Source: Ephemerocybe angulata (Eukaryota > Basidiomycota > Agaricomycetes > Agaricales > Psathyrellaceae). Taken from it: 19,473 nucleotides of DNA. Within the stretch, counting starts at the first letter, position 1. Each line of letters starts with the position of its first letter. The notes under the pieces are model-generated. The model was not told where the DNA came from. It made no database searches and worked only from the letters and a program-made list of their open reading frames with translations. The stretch lies in NCBI GenBank assembly GCA_013368325.1, contig JAACJK010000137.1:1-19473 (forward strand). Reading direction: 5' to 3'. The position numbers were made by a program, and so were the translations under genes. This document shows, piece by piece, positions 1 through 8,222 of this stretch.

Positions 1-229
1 CAGATGTGCGCTCGAGGATTACACACACAGCAAAATCCAATCAAGGCTCGGACAAGCCACCGCAAAGTGGTGCCCATATGTGTGCTCGAAGATTACACAC
101 ATAGTACAATCCAGGTTTCTCCGGGAAATGAAGGGGTTTCTTTCTGCAAAAAGGCTTTCATCACAATGTCGGTTTGATGTAGGTGCCCATATGGGCATTC
201 GAGGATTATCCGCACAAACACCCAAGCAA
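1..229. repeat. Degenerate dispersed direct repeat, three copies
   Basis: Three diverged copies of a ~40-45 bp word lie at about 1-41, 70-114 and 183-229. All share the core 'CTCGARGATTA' (copy 3 has 'TTCGAGGATTA') followed by a CA-rich tail, and copies 2 and 3 are preceded by 'GTGCCCATATG'. The spacing is uneven (about 70 and 113 bp), so this is not a clean tandem array. Open frames cross the region on both strands, but they look like by-products of the repeat and are not called as genes. Confidence 0.5.
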
Positions 230-340
230 TCTAGAGAATCCATGGAGATTGCCAATGATGGAGCTCCGTGCAACCACTGTGTACGGGGTGTAGACATATG
301 CTCTCAAACACGAACAAGCCTACGTCTTGCCTGCGTCTGT

Positions 341-709
341 TAGGCGACGTTGTAGAGAATACCTTTGTTTGCTAAGATTCTAGAGTTAATAGTATTCCTG
401 ACAATTTTGGGTATTTTATACCATTTTATGGCAATGCTCTATGAGCTCAGGAAGGACTTGTACAAATCCGCCGGTTTTCGGCTGCCCGAGAACGAAAACT
501 ATCACGCTGACTCAGATTAAAAACTTCGGGCTCTCTACAAGACTATTCTAGCCTAGTTCATATTTCTAAGAGTATATGATTTCCTCCGATTTTATTGATA
601 CACAGGAAGGACTCAGAAACGAGTTAATGAGGAGCGGAGCTTACGTGAGCGACAAGGCGGGTACATGGCTGACAAAGCCGCGTGATGTGATGGCTCGGCG
701 ATCGCCGAG
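341..709. other. Gap: no confident gene
   Basis: No gene is supported here. A plus-strand stretch open from about 355 to 520 encodes a hydrophobic run followed by a charged tail and a TAA. It could be the last exon of a lost gene, but it has no clear acceptor and no recognisable domain. An ATG-started frame at 576 runs on to 956, but in the wrong frame for the better-looking exons that follow. Confidence 0.3.
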
Positions 710-1543
710 ATGGATTGGGATAGGGTTGGACCTCAACGGCGACGACGCTGGCTTAGACTCGATAGGTAAGCGTTCACTTCTGATTCTGTGCGCTAACTGT
801 GGGGCTACAGGTACTATAGGTACACGGAGGAGGACTGGCAGGGACGGAACGGGTCGAACGGGCAGACGGACCTACGAGGGAAGTCTCGTAGGGTTCAGGG
901 ACTCGATCGCGTCGGAAACGCAAGAATCGACCTGGAGGGCGTTAAAAGGTGGCTGATCACACAGGTAAAGTCCGATGGGGGGCTACTATTCAGTAAGTAG
1001 GGCTTTTGGTATATATGCCAAGTACAAACGCGAAGATATGAGAGGGTCGAAAGACTGGGAACGGTCCAACGGGGAACGGAACGCCGGGCACAAATCAGGT
1101 GGTCTCTCGTTGTTATTGTTCTAGCTTACGGCGAGCTTTAAAGAAGCTAGATTTTTCCAGGAGGCATGGAGGGTTCGTGCTGCCGACGCACGGCACCCTC
1201 TATCACACGCAGCCTTAACACGCGCCAAACGCGACACATATCGGGTGACTGCCCCACAGGCTCGGCAGACTCCGTTCTGCATAATAAACGGGTGGCTCGG
1301 GAAGGCGATGGAGGATGCGCGTACACTGGCAGGAAGGGAGGTAGCAAGTGGGGGCTCGGCGTATTGGTGAGTCCGTCTACTTGGGCCCGTCGCGGCTCGC
1401 TAACCGGCTGTACTGGATATCGGGGCTGGGCTCGCTGGGATCTCTCGGTGCGACGAAGCACCAGGTGGGGCTCGAAGGTTGGGCGTAGGGCAAGGCGGAA
1501 TCCCCGAGGGTTCCGAGGCAAGACGGCAGGCGCAAGACTGTGA
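710..1543 (+). CDS. Possible four-exon gene, basic Arg/Gly-rich protein of unknown function
   Basis: I do not recognise this gene. The model joins 710-765, 811-964, 1161-1366 and 1465-1543, which sum to 495 nt (164 residues plus stop) with consistent phases. Intron 1 (GTAAGC, branch CTAAC, end TACAG) is canonical. Intron 2 (GTAAAG to TTTCCAG, 196 bp) joins in phase 0. Intron 3 has donor GTGAGT, but its acceptor CACCAG is a guess. Exons 2 and 3 read like real protein, for example 'YYRYTEEDW', 'ARIDLEGVKRWLITQ' and 'CIINGWLGKAMEDARTLAG'. The C-terminus is strongly basic. The stretch is visibly richer in GC than the array genes, which hints at a different origin. The upstream frame has a TGA 8 codons before the chosen ATG, so a longer, broken gene is equally possible. 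The final exon is the weakest part. Confidence 0.35.
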
Positions 1544-1590
1544 GGGCACCCGACGCACCAGCTCTTTTTGGGTAGGAGGCGCCAACGGGG

Positions 1591-1725
1591 AACGTCGTTA
1601 GACGTTCTCACCTAGTTAGTACTAGGTAGCACGACGACCGCTGGTGTAGGTAGTTCGTTAAGAAATCCATTGGTTTTGCCTCAGTTCCGGTGCGCGAGTG
1701 GGCGCTTATCTAGGCGCCACACGCG
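1591..1725. repeat. Cluster of three short hairpins
   Basis: Three inverted repeats stand close together: AACGTC-GTTA-GACGTT at 1591-1606, ACCTAGT-TAGT-ACTAGGT at 1610-1627, and a longer stem at 1693-1725. In the last, CGCG plus AGTGGGCGC pairs with GCGCCACA plus CGCG around the loop TTATCTAG, with one bulge. They sit just after the GC-rich coding-like block and before the A19 tract. Their role is unknown. A mobile-element terminus is one possibility, but no target duplication was found. Confidence 0.5.
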
Positions 1726-1882
1726 GGCTACCGAATACGGGACGGGTCTCAGGCTAACGAGCACTCGCTCTGATCAGAAGTCTTTCTACGTTACTTGGTG
1801 CTTGTGCTAACGAACTGCGCCGCTTCGGCCCTCGCGCTCGATTGCGGGAGGGTTTGGAGGGTAACTCGGAAGATAGAGTGTG

Positions 1883-1901
1883 AAAAAAAAAAAAAAAAAA
1901 A
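1883..1901 (+). repeat. A19 homopolymer
   Basis: Nineteen consecutive A on the plus strand, downstream of the GC-rich plus-strand block. It could be the tail of a retroposed sequence or simple slippage. No polyadenylation context or flanking duplication was found to decide. Confidence 0.9.
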
Positions 1902-2029
1902 GCCAAAACTGTAAGGAGGAGGAGCACAGGCGAATAAATTAAGGCGAAAATGAAAATATGAAATATACTGTTGGAATCGCTCGAGTACAACACAGCGCAT
2001 TACACAGGTATAACTTATAAAATGCATAT

Positions 2030-4459
2030 TTAAACGGGTCCACTATGTCCATTAATAAGTATCTTCAGAGAACCCCACCACTGCCCAAAGTCGTTGAGTG
2101 GGTGTATTGCGAATCAGGTGTAACGGACCATATGCTGTCCGCATCGCATGAGGGGATCCAATAAAGGGATCGGAACATGATTTCCCAAACTGCTGCCGAA
2201 CCATTCGAAACATGGTATTGGAGAGCTCCTGCGAGAGTTGCCGCCAGCGTCCATAGTATGCTGAGCCACAATGTTGGAGGAACTGCGAGGAATTCACACC
2301 GTGAGGTGGGAACAGGATATTAAACGCCCGAGCCCCATTCGTCGTATGTCGCGTGCTTCCATTGGTATTGGCGGAATATGTTCCCAAGGTCATCCTGGTT
2401 ACCGACGTCAAGGCTATAGACGCTCGGGCTGTTGAAGTTGAGTAAGACGTTCGAAATCCCATCCTTGCTCTTGGTGCCACTTGAAGAATGTCGGTAATGA
2501 ATGAAAACGTCACTTCATTTACGTATTGGCGAACGACTTGATCTTCCAGAAAGTCCGGCCTCCGTTCCCCAAATTAATGTCAGGGTAGTGGTCCATATAC
2601 GGCGTGGCAACGCCGGTACATCCTGGGTGTTCGATGACGGGAGTCGAGCATTGGAAAACGGGGTGGCCATCCGGGGCAGGACGAGAGGGGTGGGGGCCGT
2701 TTACGTCGTACTGGCGCACCCTGAATGCATGAGCAACAGCCGAGACATTATCCCCAAGGTCTCGAATAATGTCTCGCTCGCGTAGGTAGTGACAAGGTTC
2801 GACCATGTCGAACCATGCGCCTCGTCCTAATCCGTAGCCGGTGACCTCCTCTAAAAAGACGGCTCCGGCGCATTGGGAGGCTGGATAGCGGAGTGTGGCG
2901 TAAAGGTTCATCTCTGCTGCGAAGAAGGACTGCAGGAGCCATGCGATGGTTACTGTAACAAGCAGTGAATTCTGCTTCTGAATGGAAAGGCTGTCGGGAT
3001 GTCCTCGCTGCTCTTCAATAAAGTAATCAAATGCATACGCGCGGTATGCCCTCCATCTCCTGAGATATCGATTCACTAATCAATTCATTTGTGTATCCAA
3101 GTCCAAAATGCACTCACCAAAGAACGTCTGTGGCAAAAATGAGACAGGCGTCGGATATGATATTGGTATCAATATCGAGAAGCGCCTTCTTCGCCAGGTG
3201 TAGCGGCCTCCGAACAGTAGCTCGCGAAGAGACGGGCCTCGCACCCTCCAAACATTCCCGAGCAAGGGCTTCGAGGAAAGACATCGCTTTGTACTTCCTC
3301 CTGATCATATCGAGGCCGGTGAGTGTCTCGATAAGGCCTCCGTGCTCTGTAAACGCCTTCAGCTTCGGGTCCGTGGAGTATAGGTCTACAACGGTAGGCT
3401 GTCCCGTAGATCCCTTATCAATGCCCCCTTCGTCCACCATATGAAATCCAGCGGCATCCGTGAGATGCGATATCATTCGAGGTTGGTAATCGGGGCTGTG
3501 CGTATCCAGCGTCTCGCCTGTGAGCTCTTCGTAAACCATAGAGTGGTAGTCTTTAGCCCAGACGGCGCATCGATGTCCGGCATTCACGTCCACGCCGACT
3601 TCAATGGTCCAGGTTCCTTCTGACTGCTCAGCATTATCGATGCTCGCGAGTGAGATATGATTGGATGATAGATAGGCGAGGAGGGTGTCATGGCTTGCGT
3701 TGAGACTGAATTCGTGAAGTGGGGACCGTTGCGGAATAACATGAACGAAGGATAAACCATGGAGCCACGGAACATTGGTGGAGTCGGCGTGACGGCGTAT
3801 AGCTTCAGATAGATATGGAAGATACTCGGATGGTAACCTAGCCAGCGTCATATATTGGTCCTGGTCCGCACTGTGTGTAAGCGACGTGAAGCAGAGCGGG
3901 TCGCCACTTGCAATTAGGTCAGCGATGGCAGGGATAATAACATGGTCCCAAATGATTCGATATTCGTGAGGCTTGATGTCGTGCGTCTTCCGAGCGTCGT
4001 CGTACAGTCCGGGGATTAGGATCACGATGGAGTTGCCATCGTCAAAGGTAGCGAACCCAGTGTTGGGTATTGCGTGCAGTGGGGCGGTGAAGGAGCGCTA
4101 GAGGGGAATGAGTACCCAATATACACACGGAGAGATCAGATTGGACTCACCCCGGACGTGCTCCACGTGTGGTAAGTATAGCAATTGTTGCGGATGGATC
4201 GCTCTCCAGAAAGGTCCTGCGATAGGAGCAGATCTGCCCCTCTCACAGCGATGTTCTCGGAGACACCAATAATGGCGCCGTAGAATCTTGTAACTGTCCT
4301 CGCAGATCGATCATACATATGATTGCGGGAGAGATTTAGTAGCGCGAGATAGTCATGCCCCACTCCACATCCAACCAAGAGGGCTAAGTCCTTATCTCTT
4401 TCATTTATATGAAGCCAGTCGGCAGCCTCCACCAGTGACTCCAAGGTGAAGAGGCGCAT
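2030..4459 (-). pseudogene. Array gene A: orphan-family paralogue with decayed exon 3
   Basis: First copy of the unrecognised array family. Exon 1 (4459-4151) carries the helical N-domain and the RFY box 'RFYGAIIGVSENIAVRGADL'. Intron 1 is 4150-4098 (GTGAGT to CTCTAG). Exon 2 (4097-3118) is fully open and holds 'FATF', 'YRIIWDHVIIPA', 'WLHGLSFVHV' and 'GTWTIEVGVDV'. Intron 2 is 3117-3060. Exon 3 starts at 3059 with 'RWRAYRAYAFDY' and is sound to about 2570. After that the family motifs jump frame near 2565, 2470, 2335, 2185 and 2070: 'FLEDQVVRQYVNEVTFSF', 'NQDDLGNIF', 'QWKHATYDEW', 'NILFPP', 'FRSLYWIP' and finally 'ILING' ending at a TAA at 2030-2032. So exon 3 is not translatable as one protein. 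The start is uncertain: ATG at 4459 or, in the same frame, 4666. A Kozak-like ATG at 4551 lies in another frame. Confidence 0.8.
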
Positions 4460-4666
4460 TGGTGGTGTATTGCTATCGCTGTGGTCGGGGGCTCGTCGAG
4501 GAATGACGGAAAGATTCGAGGACTCTCCAGTTGGGGTATCGTGGTGGCCATGGCGTCGTTTTGGAGAAACAAGGGAGTATTTTGGATGGAATGTTAGGAC
4601 TGGGTGGTACGTTGGATGGCGCGCTGAATGATGTTCTCTCCGCCATTCCAACTTATATCGTAGCAT

Positions 4667-5163
4667 TAAAGTTGATATCACTGTCCGTGATAGGGGACGG
4701 GAAATATCTCAGAAAGGACATATATGCGTCCATTCAATGGCTGGTATCATCATACATAGGCTATCGCATATATGGCCTACATTAATACACACTGACATAT
4801 GATGCGATCTCGATTGGCACTCCTCCTTCATGCGAGACAGCGCTCTGAGACGTCGCCTACCAGTTACGGAGTTGGGCCACGGCACCTTCACACCTACCTA
4901 CCAGTACACAGAACTGTGCGTGAGGTGCTTAGTAAATGGACTGTACTATCCTGTTGGGATGATTCCTCGCCGCTTACGGGCTTGTGTGAACAGATGACAT
5001 ATGTGGATTTATCATGGCCTAAACGGCTCTAACTATGGCAAGTAGTCTAACAGCGCATACCCTTAGGAAAGCCCTCCGTCGTCCGACTTGAGCCGTTAGC
5101 AGTTCATGAGCTATGAAACGAGAATAAGCTACTATGAGACCGTCGCCAGAACTAATGACTCAC
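4667..5163. other. Gap: spacer upstream of array gene A
   Basis: This should hold the promoter of gene A on the minus strand, but no clear TATA box was found. A plus-strand ORF at 4799-5032 (77 codons, starting MMRSRLALLL) has a vaguely signal-like start but no other support. AT-rich CATATATG words occur near 4720 and 4770. Confidence 0.3.
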
Positions 5164-5931
5164 CTGGTATACGTGTCGAGCCTCGTCATCAGACATATCG
5201 TTGTAGATGAAGATATCCAGTCGCTGGCTGAGAAACCGAGTCTTCCATTCTATGTCGGCGACTTCACGAATAGGGGCGCCCGGGACTTGCTTGAAGTATA
5301 TTGCCTTCTTGGATGAGCTTGTGAATGGCCTTAGATAGGTACACCCAGCCGAACAATAAATTACTTACGATGATATGTCTGCAGCGGTCGAATGTCGAAT
5401 GTCAGATGGAGATCTATAGTAAGACTGGAATCGCGCTTACAAGGAATCTTCAGGCGAAGGAAAAAACGGTTGATGATTAGTAGCAGCCTTTAAAAGATAG
5501 ATATCCGTGACGTACCTGCCCCGAGAGAAACCTATTCCCTGTTAGTACTAACCGAACGGTGGAACGGCGACATCTCACAATTTAATAGTCCCAATACGCT
5601 GCCCGCCATCAATAATGATCATCCTATTGCCTTCTCCGCTCTCCTTTCCTAATCATTGGAGTCTGGATATGAGCGCCCATGGATTCTGGTCAAGGAGATA
5701 CATACGTAGAACAATAGATCCAATCGGGTAGTTGTCATTGAGAGACTGAACATACAGTTTCCGCAAGCGGACCGGCCATACTTTACTCGGAAGGCCCTTG
5801 TCTACGCCAATAGATCGAGACTCTAAAAGGGCTACATACTCCTTAGACCAGATAACAAAAAGTGAAGTACGGCGCACGGACCCATAATATATTCCACATT
5901 CTTCACGTGAAGACTCCCTCGGGGTGTGTGT
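5164..5931 (-). pseudogene. Relic of a DUF262-type (GmrSD N-domain-like) gene
   Basis: Read on the minus strand, short exons rebuild the order of a DUF262 domain. The segment 5931-5706 contains 'KVWPVRLRKLYVQSL' and 'NYPIGSIVL', matching the family's VWP..LI.SI..N..I region. Next come 5630-5579 with 'IIIDGGQRIGTIKL' (the DGxQR box), a 16-nt exon at 5531-5516 'FLSGQ', 5447-5369 'IPCKRDSSLTIDLHLTFDI', and about 5329-5164 ending 'WKTRFLSQRLDIFIYNDMSD'. Introns have good ends (GTATGT, GTGAGA with TACTAAC, GTACGT, GTAAGT), and the last exon ends at a GTGAGT. The fourth intron cannot be joined without a one-base slip, no start codon exists in the first segment, and the C-terminal half is missing, so I call it a relic. 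DUF262 proteins are nuclease-like in bacteria and of unknown role in fungi. The family call rests on motif memory, not a search. Confidence 0.55.
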
Positions 5932-6491
5932 TCAGCGGGCATGGTGAAGAAAGTAAATCAATGAACGAGACAGGCGCAAGGGTCGATGATAGAAGGCGGA
6001 AAAGGGAAGGGGATAGACGCTGTAATATACATCCTAGTAATGGCCTGATTTACTCGGACATCTGCGAGCTTATCATGGACCCCCTGTATTTCGGAGGCCA
6101 TGAATGGCTCCTACTAAAGCGGTACATTGATGACACGTTTTGCACGGTCACAAGCCATGTATATTCGCCGGGAACATTCCAATCTGATGGCTGCATTCCT
6201 CACGCTCAATTCGCTTCAATTCGTCATGAATGGAAGCGTCTTTTGGAGAGTGTGCCCCTGGGCTAGCCTCTTTGACGCACTGGAAGAATGATGAGCCTTT
6301 GAGCAACCGAGATAGGTCCGCTGTGGCTTTACACGCCACATACGCACCGATCGCAGACCCCTGTCCTCCTGCTTCCCCCTTCGGATTTCTGGTCATCGTG
6401 CCCCGGCCTCCGAATCAATTTTTCCCACCCAATGCTTGATTGTTTCTTAACAGACTCCCGCTGCATTACCCAATGATCTCTCCCCGGTTAC
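5932..6491. other. Gap: open frames on both strands, no confident gene
   Basis: A plus-strand frame (5862-6266) and a minus-strand frame (6396-6148) overlap here. Both have passages that look protein-like, but neither has a clear start, splice pattern or known motif. A good plus-strand acceptor (TTTCTTAACAG) ends at about 6451, just before the repeated segment at 6492. Decayed coding sequence is likely. Confidence 0.3.
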
Positions 6492-6563
6492 TACGGTGTC
6501 CGAAAGGGACATGGATTGATTTTCACGCGCGAGCGGCGATGGCCCTTAGTGGCTGTGTATGGT
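6492..6563 (+). repeat. Inverted repeat, left arm (72 bp)
   Basis: From TACGGTGTCCG to GTGTATGGT this segment recurs in reverse orientation at 7807-7874. The arms match closely apart from a 4-bp difference (CGCG present here, missing in the other arm) and two or three substitutions. In the plus frame this arm reads 'CPKGTWIDFHARAAMALSGC', so it may be a piece of an exon. The 4-bp loss breaks that frame in the other arm. Confidence 0.8.
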
Positions 6564-6922
6564 ACCATAAGGCTGGGCGTGACAAGGGCGTGAATTCCCT
6601 GGCGTCTCCTGTGTGGGTAGGAGAGATGAAGGGTGTTCATGTTGCTTGTAGGACCAGAAGGGTGTACTATATCATTATAGAGTGCTTAATTCTACCTATA
6701 TGTTGTGTGCCAACCGGGCAGGGCTACTGGGGAAAGGTGGTTTTGTGTCTGGTCATGAAGAGCTCGATGCTCGTGTTGCAAGACCCCAAAGGTCACAGTC
6801 ATTTCTTATTTCACTACTTGTTGACGTGCAAATAATGATTCTTATACTCTCCAATCTTAGGTTTAAGTCCGAACGTTCCAAAATCACGATTTGTATAGTT
6901 GAACAGGATGGGCGCCTAATAT

Positions 6923-7429
6923 TTGGACAGCCAAATTTACGTGGCCGGCTATCTAATCGGTCGAGATATTGATACGGCGCAGGTGAGAATCAACCATGTC
7001 CCTAAAGATGGACCACCCATGGAGGGCTACAAACAGGGGCCTGCCAATGGAATTGTGAAGATCGTCATCAACTCGACGGCCTCAGCTGATCCGAAACGAA
7101 AAGTTGCACTTGTTCGACTTGATGCTCCATAGGTGCGTCCGTACAATCTGTACTTCCGAGATTGCAGTACTAAAATAATGGTATTATCACTAATTTACAG
7201 CCCAGAGCAGTCGTACGGGCTAGGAGACGATGACTGGAGTGGAATTGAGAGCTTCGTTGATCAGCATAAGTGCAACAGTATCTGCCGGGCGCTTGATCTC
7301 CCTGATGTCGATTCACTCTGGGAAGAATTCGGACCGGACTCTGACAGTTCAAACCTCGCATCCGTGAAGATTGAAGTACAGATACAGGAGACTCCTGAGA
7401 ATGATGGGGCGCATGGCGATGCTGAGTAG
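6923..7429 (+). pseudogene. Plus-strand gene remnant, unknown protein
   Basis: I do not recognise this gene. The first open segment (6923-7132) reads 'INHVPKDGPPMEGYKQGP' and 'GIVKIVINSTASADPKRKVA' and stops at a TAG at 7130-7132. A textbook intron follows directly, with GTGCGT at 7133, branch ACTAAT and TTACAG ending at 7200. The next segment runs from 7201 to the stop at 7427-7429 and encodes an acidic tail, for example 'DDDWSGIESFVDQH' and 'DSLWEEFGPDSDSSN'. The TAG before the donor and the phase of the second segment mean the two cannot be joined in one frame without a one-base change. I therefore call it a broken gene. It could instead be an intact gene with a different donor that I missed. 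Confidence 0.4.
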
Positions 7430-7806
7430 GTACTCGGGCACATATCATGAGCACCGCATTAGCGCTCGCTCGATATTTCTTGTGATCCGTTGAAACGGGG
7501 CTTGGATTCTCATGTAAACAGGCATCAGTTCAAATAATCTTACATGTTCTGGCCATATTTGTTCTGTGATATAAGTCTCATTTACACCCGACAGCCCGTG
7601 TTAGAGAAAGGTGACGTCGACGAAAGCCGCAGGCTTGAAGCCTGCGGCTTTCGTTGACGTCACTTGGCCACTCTCATCTTTGGAAGTCTCTGGGAACCTT
7701 TATTAGGACATATATACCCCTCCTAGATATTCTCTAGTACTTACATTGTCTTAGCGAAGTCGAGAGGTGACAGGATTCACTAACCAAGAACCCAGATCCT
7801 GTCCCC
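7430..7806. other. Gap: spacer around the palindrome
   Basis: No coding signal seen on either strand. Apart from the 53-bp palindrome at 7611-7663 there is a small inverted repeat GACAGGAT/ATCCTGTC at about 7769-7776 and 7796-7803. Confidence 0.4.
7611..7663. repeat. 53-bp near-perfect palindrome
   Basis: Two 26-base arms flank a single central G. The arms start with GTGACGTC and run through GAAAGCCGCAGGCTT. The only mismatch is at the ninth base of the arm (G against A), so the inner 17 bases per arm are perfect. The outer ends contain TGACGTC(A), itself palindromic and like a CRE/bZIP site. Such a structure would extrude as a cruciform, and resembles the core of a foldback or MITE-like element. 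Its function is unknown. Confidence 0.9.
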
Positions 7807-7874
7807 ACCATACACAGCCACTAAGGGCCATCGCCGCTCGTGAAAATCCATCCATGTCCCTCTCGGACACCGTA
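7807..7874 (-). repeat. Inverted repeat, right arm (68 bp)
   Basis: Reverse-complement partner of 6492-6563. It lacks 4 bp (CGCG) relative to that arm, which shifts the reading frame that is open in the left arm. The two arms enclose about 1.2 kb with the plus-strand gene remnant and the 53-bp palindrome. Confidence 0.8.
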
Positions 7875-8222
7875 CGTATCAGGTCTTGCGATTTTGCACA
7901 ACATATACCCAGCTGAGGCTCTGTATATCAGGAAAGGGGGTGCTCATATGATACCATTCTCGTCTATAGACCTTAATGCCTGTGGCCGCTCCCCAGTATG
8001 GATGATACGGGCTCCACCTTCCTTTCGAACCTCGTAGAACTTGCTTCTTCTAGACTACCTACAATATACTGCGTACCTATAAAAATCGCGGGATCGCGCG
8101 GTAGAAAATAGCCGTTGTATCCTCACCAGAGGGCGTACACTATTACTTGGACTCGCAGGAGAAATTAAAATAGATATACATGAGATATATATATAAAAGT
8201 CCAACTCCTACAGCCATCAGAT
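7875..8222. other. Gap: 3' flank of array gene B
   Basis: No gene supported. An AT-rich stretch with alternating TA (about 8185-8200) lies within 40 bp of the stop codon of gene B and is probably part of its 3' untranslated or polyadenylation region. A plus-strand frame at 7840-8037 has no other support. Confidence 0.35.

Noticed and set aside
355..520. Plus-strand open stretch encoding a hydrophobic run and a charged tail
   Set aside because: Too short, no clear acceptor or start, no recognised domain. Mentioned only as gap content.
1147..1611. Minus-strand frames of 154 and 61 codons opposite the GC-rich block
   Set aside because: GC-rich shadow frames. The plus strand has better splice sites and more natural peptide sequence there.
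4799..5032. 77-codon plus-strand ORF with a slightly hydrophobic start
   Set aside because: No conserved motif, no promoter element and no coding-like composition beyond the first ten residues.
6148..6396. 82-codon minus-strand ORF
   Set aside because: Protein-like in places but no start context, splice site or neighbour that supports it. It overlaps an equally plausible plus-strand frame.
7840..8037. 65-codon plus-strand ORF at the right inverted-repeat arm
   Set aside because: It reads antisense to the repeat arm and has no other support.
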